Source of the DNA: a bacterium 1xD42-67
GTDB taxonomy: Bacteria; Bacillota; Clostridia; Oscillospirales; Oscillospiraceae
Assembly: GCA_003612335.1 (NCBI GenBank)
Contig: RAYO01000033.1
Span: forward strand, 1 to 43,019
Reading direction: 5' to 3'
Length of the DNA: 43,019 nucleotides
Part shown: one piece after another, positions 7,022-15,158 of the stretch
Layout: the number at the start of each line of letters is the position of its first letter
Numbering within the stretch: the stretch's first letter is position 1
The notes under the pieces: generated by a model
Databases searched by the model: none
What the model was told of the DNA's origin: nothing
The model's input: only the letters and a program-made list of their open reading frames with translations
Made by a program: the position numbers and the translations under genes

Positions 7022-7525
7022 TCAAAATCGGTTGAGTGCGGCGGCCCCGTCATCTTCCCCCTTCTCGATGGAGCGGACGACGGCCCAATAGCTGAAGTCT
7101 TTGCTGGCCTGGACCAGGAACCGCTCCCCCACCTTCTTCCCCAGCAGAGCGGAGCCCATAGGGCTCTCCTTGCTGATCCGGCCGTGGAGCACATCCTGGC
7201 GCACGGTGGTCACCACCTGCCAGGTCTCCTCCTCTTCCTCGTCCTCCAGCCAGATCGTCACTCTGTCGTAAAGGCCCACTGCGTCGGCGGCGGAGGTGTC
7301 CTCGATGATCCGCGCGGTCTTGATCATGTTCTCCAGATAGCGGATCCGGCTCTCGTTCTTGTTCTTCTCCTGCTTGGCTGCCTTATATTCAAAGTTCTCG
7401 CTCAGGTCGCCGAAGCTCCGGGCCACCTTCACCTCCTCCAGCAGCTGGGGCCGGAGGGTGATTCGCCGGTAGTCCAGCTCCTCCCGCATTTTTTGCAGAT
7501 CGATCTTCGTCAGTTCGTTGTGCAT
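7022..7525 (-). CDS. GreA/GreB-family transcript cleavage factor paralogue
   Basis: A 167-residue GreA-type protein with an N-terminal coiled coil (LTKIDLQKMREELDYRR). The loop SFGDLSENFEYKAAK carries the acidic pair that enters the RNA-polymerase secondary channel. The C-terminal FKBP-like domain ends with SKESPMGSALLGKKVGERF. It differs from canonical greA at 34641-35114 in an Arg-rich helix, a Glu-run (DEEEEET) and an altered tail, so it is a second Gre factor. The ATG at 7525 is chosen; another lies at 7543. It follows ahcY on the same strand and ends at a terminator. Confidence 0.85.
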   Translation of the reverse strand: MHNELTKIDLQKMREELDYRRITLRPQLLEEVKVARSFGDLSENFEYKAAKQEKNKNESRIRYLENMIKTARIIEDTSAADAVGLYDRVTIWLEDEEEEETWQVVTTVRQDVLHGRISKESPMGSALLGKKVGERFLVQASKDFSYWAVVRSIEKGEDDGAAALNRF

Positions 7526-7565
7526 CGTCCTCACAAACTCCATTCCACTCCGTTGCTCGTCCTCT

Positions 7566-7616
7566 CCAAATGGGACCCGCTCCGCTGTGCTCCCATTTGG
7601 GGCCGGCTTTGCCGGC
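7566..7616. repeat. Two intergenic hairpins between ahcY and the greA-like gene
   Basis: CCAAATGGGA (7566-7575) pairs with TCCCATTTGG (7591-7600), and GCCGGC (7602-7607) pairs with GCCGGC (7611-7616) across TTT. Neither has a T-run on the - strand, so they may act as mRNA processing or stabilising structures rather than terminators. Confidence 0.6.
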
Positions 7617-7618
7617 TC

Positions 7619-8863
7619 TCACGCCTCCCAGCCGGAGAGGTAGGCCCTCTGCTCGTCTGTGAGGGTGTCGATGGACAGGCCCATGGCGGCCAGCTTCACC
7701 CGGGCGATCTGGTCGTCGATCTCGTCAGGAACGATATAGACCTTCTTCTCCAGCCCCTCTCTGTGCTTGGCCAGCCACTCCAGAGACAGGGCCTGGACGG
7801 CAAAGGACATATCCATGATCTCCGCCGGGTGGCCGTTGCCCCCGGCCAGGTTGACCAGCCGTCCCTCGGCCAGCACATTGAGGGTGCGGCCGTCGGCCAG
7901 GCGATAGCCCCAGATATTCTCCCGGCGGGGGTAGTTCTCCTCGGACATTTCAAACAGCTCATGCACCGCCACTTCGCAGTCGAAGTGCCCCGAGTTGCAC
8001 AGTACAGCGTTGTCCTTCATCACCTCGAAGTGCCGCCCCACGATCACGTCCTTGCAGCCGGTGGCGGTAACGAAGATGTCGCCGATCTTGGCAGCCTCAT
8101 CCATGGACATCACCCGGAAATTCTCCATGGTGGCGTCCAGGGCCTTGAAGGGGTCCACCTCGCAGACGACGACATTGGCCCCCATCCCCTTGGCCCGCAT
8201 GGCGATCCCCTTGCCGCACCAGCCATAGCCAGCCACCACCACCGTCTTGCCCGCCACGATCAGGTTGGTGGTGTGCATGATGGCGTCCCAAGTGGACTGG
8301 CCGGTGCCATATTTGTTGTCATAGTAGTGTTTGGCCTTGGCGTCGTTCACCGCCATCATAGGACAGGGCAGGATGCCCTCCCGCTCCCGGGCATGGAGGC
8401 GGTGGATGCCGGTGGTGGTCTCCTCACAGCCGCCGATCAGGCGGTCGCCATATTTCACGCACTTGCCGCCGAGGAGGTCGATGAGGTCGCCGCCATCGTC
8501 CACGATCAGGTGGGGGCGGCACTTCAGGGTCTCGACGAGGAGATCCTTATACTCCTCCATATCCACCCCGTGGATCCCATAGGTGGCGATCCCAGAATCG
8601 GCCACAGCAGCGGCCACATCGTCCTGGGTGGACAGAGGGTTGCAGCCGGTGAGGTGGACCTCCGCGCCCCCCTCCCGGAGCACCAGCCCCAAGTTGGCGG
8701 TCTTGGCCTCCAGGTGGACGGAGACGGCGATCGTCAGCCCGGCAAAGGGCTTCTCCCGGCGGAAGCGCTCCTCGATTCCGGACAGAGCAGGCATGAACTC
8801 CCGCACCCACTGGATCTTCTGGTGGCCCGAAGGGGCCAGCGACATGTCTTTTATGATGCTCAT
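7619..8863 (-). CDS. ahcY: Adenosylhomocysteinase
   Basis: A 414-residue S-adenosylhomocysteine hydrolase, which splits SAH into adenosine and homocysteine and so recycles the methylation by-product. The visible motifs are HLEAKTANLG, GCNPLSTQDDVAAA, the catalytic segment GCEETTTGIHRLHARE, NDAKAKHYYDNKYGTGQST, and the NAD-binding VVVAGYGWCGKGIA. The insert found in eukaryotic and many bacterial forms is absent, as in archaea and some Clostridia. AGGGAGG lies 6 bases before the ATG. Most Firmicutes use Pfs/LuxS instead, so its presence says something about this lineage's methyl cycle. Confidence 0.96.
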   Translation of the reverse strand: MSIIKDMSLAPSGHQKIQWVREFMPALSGIEERFRREKPFAGLTIAVSVHLEAKTANLGLVLREGGAEVHLTGCNPLSTQDDVAAAVADSGIATYGIHGVDMEEYKDLLVETLKCRPHLIVDDGGDLIDLLGGKCVKYGDRLIGGCEETTTGIHRLHAREREGILPCPMMAVNDAKAKHYYDNKYGTGQSTWDAIMHTTNLIVAGKTVVVAGYGWCGKGIAMRAKGMGANVVVCEVDPFKALDATMENFRVMSMDEAAKIGDIFVTATGCKDVIVGRHFEVMKDNAVLCNSGHFDCEVAVHELFEMSEENYPRRENIWGYRLADGRTLNVLAEGRLVNLAGGNGHPAEIMDMSFAVQALSLEWLAKHREGLEKKVYIVPDEIDDQIARVKLAAMGLSIDTLTDEQRAYLSGWEA

Positions 8864-8917
8864 AGTGATCCTCCCTGTGTTTCATCCCCACTGTCATAGG
8901 GGATCTTCTTCATCCCT

Positions 8918-8946
8918 ATCTTATCATATTTTCCTGTGCAGAGCAA
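8918..8946 (-). promoter_or_regulatory. Probable ahcY promoter
   Basis: On the - strand, TTGCTC (8941-8946), a 17-base spacer and TAAGAT (8918-8923) give a plausible sigma-A promoter 55 bases before the ahcY start. A small hairpin (ATCCCC...GGGGAT) lies in the leader. Confidence 0.5.
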
Positions 8947-8985
8947 GGGCCTGCCTCTGTCAGGAACATACGCCAAAAAGATCCC

Positions 8986-9012
8986 GTGTCCCCTGCCTCC
9001 GGCGGGGGACAC
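8986..9012. repeat. Inverted repeat in the ahcY / rhomboid-like divergent region
   Basis: GTGTCCCC-T-GCC pairs with GGC-G-GGGGACAC across TCC. It lies between the two divergent promoters with no T-run, and could be an operator or a processing hairpin. Confidence 0.45.
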
Positions 9013-9098
9013 AGGAGAACGGCTCTGCGTTTGGGATCCTCCCCCTCTCATCCCCGATGGCGCCGCCATGGGGAAAGGATTTGTTCACACTTTAGTCG

Positions 9099-9127
9099 TA
9101 GACTTTCCCGGGAAAAACGGGTATAAT
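9099..9127 (+). promoter_or_regulatory. Promoter of the rhomboid-like gene
   Basis: TAGACT (9099-9104), a 17-base spacer and a perfect TATAAT (9122-9127) lie 35 bases upstream of the ATG at 9162. Confidence 0.6.
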
Positions 9128-9161
9128 GAAGGTTACGAATCGATTCTGAGGAGGCTCATCC

Positions 9162-10025
9162 ATGAGGACTCTTTCCCGCTGGCTGACACGCTTCAGCTAT
9201 GATCACCCCAATTTCGGTATCCCCAGCCTGATGACCTATCTGATCGCCGCTAATGTGTCGATCTTCGTCTTCGACCTGATCGGAGGCGGCTCCTTGTCCA
9301 GCATGCTCTGTCTGGACCCGGCGGCGGTCCTGTCGGGACAGGTGTGGCGGCTGTTCACCTTCGTCCTGGTCCCTACCTCCATGAAGCCGATCTGGTTCGC
9401 GGTCTCCATGTTCTTCTATTACTCCCTCGGCACCACTATGGAGCGGGAGTGGGGCACCCCCAAGTTCACCCTGTTCTATCTCACCGGCGCCCTGCTCACC
9501 CTCCTGGCCGCTTTCTCCAGCCATCTCCTGTTCCACTCTATCTGGATATATGGTATGGGGCTGTACTATATCCACCGCTCCCTCTTCCTGGCCTTCGCCA
9601 CCCTATACCCGGACGCCCCTATGCTCTTCTATTTCGTCATCCCCATCAAAGCCAAGTGGCTGGCCGCTCTATGGCTCTTCTTGGAGGTCTATGACATCAT
9701 CTCTCTCCCCAGCTATCTGCTCCCCATCCTGGTCCTCCCTCTGCTGTCCGCCATCCTCAACTACCTGCTCTACTTTTGGCAGGACATCGGCAGTCTCTTC
9801 GGACGGGCCCAGATCCAGCGGCAGCACCAGCGTTCTGCCCAGACCATCAACTTCCAAAAAGCCCAGAAGGAGCTGCGGGAGCGGCGGGGCTATCTCCACA
9901 AATGCGCCGTCTGCGGCATCACCGACCAAGACGACCCCAATATGGAGTTCCGTTATTGCTCCAAGTGCAACGGCTACTACTGCTACTGCGCCGACCACAT
10001 CAACAGCCACGTCCATGTGCAGTGA
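9162..10025 (+). CDS. Rhomboid-like membrane protein with C-terminal zinc ribbon, probably proteolytically inactive
   Basis: A 287-residue protein with about six hydrophobic segments in the first ~220 residues. The rhomboid L1 loop signature GQVWRLFTFVLVP (about 59-71) and the TMEREWGTPKFTLFYL segment match rhomboid proteases. However, the catalytic GxSG is replaced (WIYGMGLYYIHRS), and no Ser/His dyad is evident. The C-terminal tail has a four-Cys zinc ribbon (CAVC ... YCSKC) followed by a Cys/His-rich end (YYCYCADHINSHVHVQ). Known inactive rhomboid-family proteins bind membrane clients rather than cut them. It is monocistronic, with its own promoter and GAGGAGG RBS. Confidence 0.75.
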   Translation: MRTLSRWLTRFSYDHPNFGIPSLMTYLIAANVSIFVFDLIGGGSLSSMLCLDPAAVLSGQVWRLFTFVLVPTSMKPIWFAVSMFFYYSLGTTMEREWGTPKFTLFYLTGALLTLLAAFSSHLLFHSIWIYGMGLYYIHRSLFLAFATLYPDAPMLFYFVIPIKAKWLAALWLFLEVYDIISLPSYLLPILVLPLLSAILNYLLYFWQDIGSLFGRAQIQRQHQRSAQTINFQKAQKELRERRGYLHKCAVCGITDQDDPNMEFRYCSKCNGYYCYCADHINSHVHVQ

Positions 10026-10038
10026 TCCGATGAAGAAC

Positions 10039-10068
10039 AGCGGCCCCTCCCGGATGGGAGGGGCCGCT
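10039..10068. terminator. Strong hairpin between converging genes (rhomboid-like / thiI)
   Basis: A 13-bp perfect stem AGCGGCCCCTCCC / GGGAGGGGCCGCT with a GGAT loop lies between the two stops. T content is modest on both sides (CTTCCT; GTTCTTC), but the position supports a bidirectional terminator. Confidence 0.75.
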
Positions 10069-10098
10069 CTTCCTGTCATGGAGCGCTCTGTCCTGTCA

Positions 10099-11265
10099 TT
10101 ACACCTGGATACGCTCGATCCCATCCACAGCCTCCTGGACCATGCGCTCGATATCCAGGTCCTGCTCTGCATGCTCCACCTCGGCCAAGGTGGGGCGCAG
10201 ACGGGGATGCCGGGGGGTGAAGACGGTGCAGCAGTCCTCATAGGGGAGGATGGAGGTGTCGAAGGTGCCGATCTTCCGGGCGATCCTCACGATGTCCTCC
10301 TTATCCATCCCCACCACCGGGCGGAGGATGGGCAGGTCCGCCACCGCCCCAGTGACCGCCATAGCCTCCATGGTCTGGCTGGCCACCTGGCCCAGACACT
10401 CGCCGGTGACCAGGGCCTTGGCCCCGCACCGCTGGGCCACCCGGGCGGAGATCCTCATCATGAACCGCCGCATGACCAGGGTGAACAGCTCCTGGGGACA
10501 GGAGCGGCGCAGCTCCTCCTGGATCGCGGTGAAGGGGACCACATGGACGGTGAGCCGGCCGCACCAGGGGGTGAGCAGCCGGGCCAGGTCCAGCACCTTC
10601 TCCTTCGCCTCGTTGGAGGTATAGGGGTAAGAGAAGAAGTGGACCATCTCCAGGGCCACCCCCCGCTTGGCGATCATCCAGGAGGCCACCGGAGAGTCGA
10701 TCCCCCCGGACAGCAGAGACACCGCCCTGCCGTTGATCCCCACGGGCAGGCCGCCGGCTCCCGGCTCCGGGTCGGCGTGGACGAAGGCGGCGTAATCCCG
10801 GATCTCGATGTGGACGGTGAGCTCCGGGTGGTGGACATCCACCTTCAGGTCGGGGTAGAGCTCGTCCAACTCCCCGCCCACGTACTGGCTGAGCTGGATG
10901 GAGGTCATGGGGAAGGTCTTGTCCGCCCGCTTGGTCTCCACCTTGAAGGTCCTTGCAGCGGACAGCCTATCGTCCAGATACTCCCGGGCGGCGGCGAGGA
11001 TGGCGTCCTTGTCCTTCTCACAGGCCCGGGCCCGGCTGAGCCCCACCACTCCAAACACCTTGGTCAGCGCCTCCCAGGCCCCGTCCATGTCACAGTCGCC
11101 GGTCATAGGCTCCACATAGGTGGTGGACTGGCGGGTGTATACCCGGAACTGGCCCAGGCCGTTGAGACGGCGGTAGATATTGGCCTGGAGCTTGTCCTCA
11201 AAGCTGCGGCGGTTCAGCCCCTTCAGGACCATCTCTCCCAGCTTGAGGAGGATCATTTCGTTCAT
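10099..11265 (-). CDS. thiI: tRNA 4-thiouridine / thiazole sulfurtransferase ThiI
   Basis: A 388-residue ThiI with NFLD and THUMP domains in the N-terminal half and a PP-loop ATP pyrophosphatase motif SLLSGGIDSPVASWM. It transfers sulfur to U8 of tRNA and, in many bacteria, to ThiS for thiamine synthesis. The C-terminal rhodanese domain of E. coli ThiI is absent, as in Bacillus. A CC pair near the end (YEDCCTVFTPRHP) sits where the short form carries it. AGAAGGG precedes the ATG. It is the last gene of the long minus-strand block and is separated from rsgA by a repeat element. Confidence 0.95.
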   Translation of the reverse strand: MNEMILLKLGEMVLKGLNRRSFEDKLQANIYRRLNGLGQFRVYTRQSTTYVEPMTGDCDMDGAWEALTKVFGVVGLSRARACEKDKDAILAAAREYLDDRLSAARTFKVETKRADKTFPMTSIQLSQYVGGELDELYPDLKVDVHHPELTVHIEIRDYAAFVHADPEPGAGGLPVGINGRAVSLLSGGIDSPVASWMIAKRGVALEMVHFFSYPYTSNEAKEKVLDLARLLTPWCGRLTVHVVPFTAIQEELRRSCPQELFTLVMRRFMMRISARVAQRCGAKALVTGECLGQVASQTMEAMAVTGAVADLPILRPVVGMDKEDIVRIARKIGTFDTSILPYEDCCTVFTPRHPRLRPTLAEVEHAEQDLDIERMVQEAVDGIERIQV

Positions 11266-11282
11266 GTTCTGCCCTTCTTTCA

Positions 11283-11358
11283 GTAGGGGGCGGCCTCCGC
11301 GCCGCCCCGCTCCTCACATATCCGAATAGACCGGGGCGGGGCAGAGCCCGTCCCCTAC
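11283..11358. repeat. TGTAGGG-hairpin repeat pair (locus A)
   Basis: The ends are inverted (GTAGGGG at 11283-11289, CCCCTAC at 11352-11358). Inside are two GC-rich hairpin units in opposite orientation. It fills the thiI-rsgA gap. Related units occur at 22014-22072 and 34585-34610. Confidence 0.7.
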
Positions 11359-12242
11359 ATATCTTTCCTCTGCCAATCGGGGATGGCCTTGGCCTGCTCA
11401 TAGAGGCGCACATAGCTCCGGTGGCGGCTGGGAGAGATCTCCCCGGCCCCCACCGCCTCCAGTACGGCGCAGCCCTTCTCCTTCACATGGGCGCAGTCCA
11501 GGAACCGGCACTTGCCCAGGTAGGGAGCGAACTCCCGGAAGGCGTATTGCAGCTCCTCCTTCCGGGCCAGCTCCATCCTGTCCACATCGAAGGAGGAGAA
11601 GCCTGGAGTGTCCACCGCCAAGGCCCCGCAGGACAGGCGGAAGAGCTCCACATGCCGGGTGGTGTGCCGGCCCCGGCCCAGCTTGCCGCTGATCTCTCCG
11701 GTGGCCAGGTCCAGTCCCGCCTCCAGAGCGTTCAGGATACTGGACTTGCCCACTCCGGAGTTTCCGGTGAAGGCGCACACCCGCCCGGCGATGGCTCGGC
11801 GGAGGTCTCCGATCCCCTCCCCCGTCTCAGCGCTCACCCGCAGGGTGAGGAATCCCGCCTGCTCATAGATCCGGGCCAGGTCCTCCCCTGGCTCCAGGTC
11901 CCACTTGTTGACACACACCAGGGTCTCACACCCCCGGCTGGCGGCGATGGCGGCCACCCGGTCGATGAGGAAGGGGTCGGTGACGGGGACCGCCTGAGAG
12001 GCCACCACCACCAGCAGGTCGATGTTGGCCACCGCAGGGCGGAAGAACTCATTTTTGCGGGGCAGGATCTCGTCCAGTGCGCCGGAGCCCCCCTCCAAGT
12101 GGGTGAACCGCACCCGGTCCCCCACCAGGGGGGAGATCCCCTCGTGGCGGTGTCTGCCCCGGGCCCTGCAGGTGACAGACCGCTCCCCGTCGTCCACATA
12201 GTAGAAGCCGCTGAGGGCCTTCAGGATGATCCCCTCACCCAT
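11355..12242 (-). CDS. rsgA: Ribosome small-subunit GTPase RsgA
   Basis: About 295 residues with an N-terminal OB fold and a circularly permuted G domain, so the G4 motif (VNKWD) precedes G1 (GNSGVGKSS) and G3 (DTPGFSSF). The C-terminal Zn-binding motif is CRFLDCAHVKEKGC. It checks late 30S assembly and sits in its usual place after prkC. The ATG at 12242 has AGGGG 10 bases upstream; ATG 12248, six bases earlier, is an alternative. Either start overlaps the prkC stop (12235), implying coupled translation. The end overlaps the repeat element slightly. Confidence 0.95.
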   Translation of the reverse strand: MGEGIILKALSGFYYVDDGERSVTCRARGRHRHEGISPLVGDRVRFTHLEGGSGALDEILPRKNEFFRPAVANIDLLVVVASQAVPVTDPFLIDRVAAIAASRGCETLVCVNKWDLEPGEDLARIYEQAGFLTLRVSAETGEGIGDLRRAIAGRVCAFTGNSGVGKSSILNALEAGLDLATGEISGKLGRGRHTTRHVELFRLSCGALAVDTPGFSSFDVDRMELARKEELQYAFREFAPYLGKCRFLDCAHVKEKGCAVLEAVGAGEISPSRHRSYVRLYEQAKAIPDWQRKDM

Positions 12243-14307
12243 CGACATTAGACCCCTGGGTGAAGTCCACCTCCTGAGTCCCGCTGGCCGTCCCGTTGAT
12301 ATAGATCGACAGGGTCCTGACCCCTGTCCCGGTGACCCGCACCCGGACCGAAACGTCCATATTGGTGTCCACCGTCTCCCGATGGACCTCCACACCGTCC
12401 ATCAGGACCCTGACATCGACCGTACCGTTGTAGCTGGACAAGTCGATGACCTCTTCCCGGGTGACCATCCCCGGATCTGGGTCCACTGCCGGAGGCAGGT
12501 CGGGGGGCTGCTTGTCGGGGTCGGGGCCCTTGCTCACCTGGATGTTGACCTCGGTGCCCTCCTCCACAGGGGTGTCCTTCAGCGGATACTGGGTGATCAC
12601 CAGACCCTTCTCCACGGTGTCACTGAACCAGGGATCCACTCTGCCGTGGCCCAGCTTATAGGTGTCGATGGTGCTCTCTGCCAGCTCCTGGGACATCCCC
12701 ACCAGATCGGGCATGGGGAAGGTCTCCGCCTTGGGGCCCAGACTGACCACCGTCTGCACCTCGGTGCCCAGGGGGACCTCCACCCCTTCCAAGGGGGTGT
12801 AGGAGATGATGAAACCCTGCTCGATGGTGTCGTCGTTCTCATAGGTGGGCACAGCCACCCGCAGCCCCATCCCCTTCAGGGTCTCCGCCGCGTCCCGGTA
12901 GTTCTTGTTTTTCAGGTCGGGTATGGCGACCACCTTCGGGCCGGCACTGATGGTGACGGTGATCTGGGTGACCGTCTCCCCCACTTGGCGGTCCGCCGCC
13001 GGCTCCTGCTTGATGATGGTGCCGGGGAGGGCGTCGTCGGCCACTGTCTCCCCCTCCACCAGAGTGAACCGGCCCAGCAGATCCACATCGTCTTTGACCT
13101 GCTCATAGACCTCGCCCACCACCTTGGGGACAGGGTAGGTCACCGGGGGGGCCAGGAAGCCGGCAAAGAGGGTGTTCCACAGGAAGTAGACCACCATCCC
13201 CACGAAGAGCAGCACCGCCGCCACCGCCAGGAAGACAGGCCAGACGGGCCCCCGGCGGGGGAGCTCATCCTCCTCGTCCTCCTCATAGCGTCGGCGCTGG
13301 CCCCGCTCCTCCTCATACCGCCGGCCGCCGCTCCGGCGCTGGGAAGGCTCCTCCCGCCGCCGCTCTCCTCCCGTTCGGCTCCCTCCCCCCTTGTGGATAG
13401 GACGGATCTGGGTGCGGTCCTCGTCCAGCTCCTCTCCTCCCTGGAGCTCAGAGGCACTGTAATCGAAGTTGATGTTGGGATTCTTCCGGAACTCCTCCAG
13501 ATCGGCCAGCATATCGTCGGCAGAGGGATACCGGTCATCGGGATTCGGGGCCATGGCCTTCATGGTGATGGCCTCCAGGGCCTCAGGGATGGAGGGGTCC
13601 AGTTCCCGGGGGGACAGGGGGATGGAATTGATGTGCTGGATAGCCACCGAAACGGGGGTGTCCCCCTCGAAGGGGAGGCGGCCGGCGATCATCTCATAGA
13701 GGACCACACCTGCAGAGTACAGATCGGACCGTGCATCGATATGACTGCCCCGGGCCTGCTCCGGGGAGATATAGTGGACCGAGCCTAGGGCCTCCTGGGT
13801 CAAGGTGCTGTGTCCGCCGGAGGCCACCCGGGCGATCCCGAAGTCGGCCACCTTCACACTGCCATCCCGGAGGACCATCACATTGTGGGGCTTGATGTCC
13901 CGGTGGATGATCCCCCGGCTGTGGGCATGGCCCAGGGCTTTGGCGATCTGGGTGATGAAGTGGAGGGCCTCCCGCCAGTTGAGCTTGTTCCCCTTTTTCT
14001 GCATGTACTGCTTCAGGGTGATCCCATCGATCAGTTCCATGACGATGTACTCCACCTCAGAGGAGCGGCTCACGTCATACACTGCCACGATATTGGGGTG
14101 GGACAGCATGGCCACCGCCTGAGACTCGTCGTGGAACCGGCGGCGGAACTCAGCATCCTGAGACAGGTCCTCCCGCAGGATCTTGATCGCCACCAGCCGG
14201 TTCAGCCGGTGGCACCGGGCCTTGTACACCTTGGCCATGCCGCCGGTCCCCACCAGCTCCAGGATCTCATATCTGTTATCGAGTAATTTACCGATGTATT
14301 GATCCAT
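12235..14307 (-). CDS. prkC: PASTA-domain Ser/Thr protein kinase (PrkC/Stk1 type)
   Basis: A 690-residue kinase. The cytoplasmic kinase domain (about 10-275) has GTGGMAKVYKA, the ATP Lys42, HRDIKPHN (Asp137) and DFG (Asp155). A long juxtamembrane linker rich in Arg/Glu and Gly (290-352) is followed by one membrane segment (about 355-377) and three extracellular PASTA repeats (about 390-600) that sense muropeptides or lipid II. A further ~85-residue extracellular domain after a Pro/Asp linker looks Ig-like. It controls growth, wall synthesis and exit from dormancy. It pairs with the upstream phosphatase gene. RBS AGGGGGA is 8 bases before the ATG. Confidence 0.97.
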   Translation of the reverse strand: MDQYIGKLLDNRYEILELVGTGGMAKVYKARCHRLNRLVAIKILREDLSQDAEFRRRFHDESQAVAMLSHPNIVAVYDVSRSSEVEYIVMELIDGITLKQYMQKKGNKLNWREALHFITQIAKALGHAHSRGIIHRDIKPHNVMVLRDGSVKVADFGIARVASGGHSTLTQEALGSVHYISPEQARGSHIDARSDLYSAGVVLYEMIAGRLPFEGDTPVSVAIQHINSIPLSPRELDPSIPEALEAITMKAMAPNPDDRYPSADDMLADLEEFRKNPNINFDYSASELQGGEELDEDRTQIRPIHKGGGSRTGGERRREEPSQRRSGGRRYEEERGQRRRYEEDEEDELPRRGPVWPVFLAVAAVLLFVGMVVYFLWNTLFAGFLAPPVTYPVPKVVGEVYEQVKDDVDLLGRFTLVEGETVADDALPGTIIKQEPAADRQVGETVTQITVTISAGPKVVAIPDLKNKNYRDAAETLKGMGLRVAVPTYENDDTIEQGFIISYTPLEGVEVPLGTEVQTVVSLGPKAETFPMPDLVGMSQELAESTIDTYKLGHGRVDPWFSDTVEKGLVITQYPLKDTPVEEGTEVNIQVSKGPDPDKQPPDLPPAVDPDPGMVTREEVIDLSSYNGTVDVRVLMDGVEVHRETVDTNMDVSVRVRVTGTGVRTLSIYINGTASGTQEVDFTQGSNVDG

Positions 14308-14406
14308 GGTAAATATCCCCCTTATCTTTCAGCCTAAAAACGGGGCGTGTCCCCTGGGAGACGTCCTGCGCAGAGCACAGCGCCTCCGGCACACTGTCCT
14401 TCCGGC

Positions 14407-15126
14407 TCACCGCTTCACCAGCACGACGGTGACATTGTCCGGCGCCCCCCGGCTCAGGGCGATCTCCAGCAGGCGCTGACAGCAGCCCTCCTCCGGACCT
14501 CCGTGGATCACCTCATAAAGCATCTCCTGTTCATTGAGCACATTGCTCAGCCCGTCACTGCACAGCAGGAGGTGATCTCCTGGGGCCAGAGGCTGGCGGA
14601 AGCAGTCCGCCATCAGGACAGGCTCCGCCCCCAAGGCCCGGGTGATCAGGTTCTTATGGGGATGGGTACGGGCCTGCTCCCGGGTCAGCTCTCCCCGCTC
14701 CACCAGGTCCTCCACCAGCGAGTGGTCCCGGGTGACCAGGACGATGCCCCGGCTGTTGATATGATAGGCCCGGCTGTCCCCCTCGTTGAGGATAACCGCC
14801 TCCCCCGGGGAGGCCAGGACGGCCACGATGGTGGTCCCCATCCCGGTACACGCCTCGTCCTGGATGGAGCGCTGGAAGATCGCCTGGTTGGCCACCGAGG
14901 CGGCATGGCCCATCCGCTCCTCCACCGGGCCCTCCTGCCCCTCCTGGAGGAAATGCTCCATGAACAGCTCCACAGCCATGGTGCTGGCCACGTTGCCCGC
15001 CCGGGCGCCCCCCATGCCGTCGCACACCAGGGCGATGACCCGGCCGTCCTCCAGCACCTGGACGGCGAAGGAATCCTGATTCTGCTGCCGCACCGCGCCG
15101 CGGTGGGTCACTCCCCATACCTGCAT
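14407..15126 (-). CDS. prpC: PP2C-family protein phosphatase (PrpC/Stp)
   Basis: A PP2C phosphatase of 239 residues from the ATG at 15126 (MQVWGVTHRGAVRQQNQDSF). The metal-binding motifs RQQNQDSF, CDGMGGARAG, NEGDSRAYHI, LCSDGLSNVL and APDNVTVVLV are all present. It removes phosphate from PrkC and its targets; the genes are adjacent, as in most Firmicutes. GAGGT lies 8 bases before the chosen start. An ATG at 15162 overlaps the rlmN stop (ATGA) and would add 12 residues. About 100 bases separate it from prkC, with no promoter recognised there. Confidence 0.96.
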   Translation of the reverse strand: MQVWGVTHRGAVRQQNQDSFAVQVLEDGRVIALVCDGMGGARAGNVASTMAVELFMEHFLQEGQEGPVEERMGHAASVANQAIFQRSIQDEACTGMGTTIVAVLASPGEAVILNEGDSRAYHINSRGIVLVTRDHSLVEDLVERGELTREQARTHPHKNLITRALGAEPVLMADCFRQPLAPGDHLLLCSDGLSNVLNEQEMLYEVIHGGPEEGCCQRLLEIALSRGAPDNVTVVLVKR

Positions 15127-15158
15127 CGCTTCGACCTCGTTTCTGCCGGCTCCCCGGC

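Noticed and set aside
6938..8899. A 653-codon + strand frame opposite the greA-like gene and ahcY
   Set aside because: Same shadow composition, antisense to conserved enzymes, and it runs through the terminator of the opposite strand.
8864..8990. SAH riboswitch upstream of ahcY
   Set aside because: The leader is only about 45 bases from the predicted start and has only a small ATCCCC/GGGGAT stem; the known SAH fold would not fit.
12226..13788. A 520-codon + strand frame opposite prkC
   Set aside because: Antisense to kinase and PASTA domains whose motifs are intact; no start signals.
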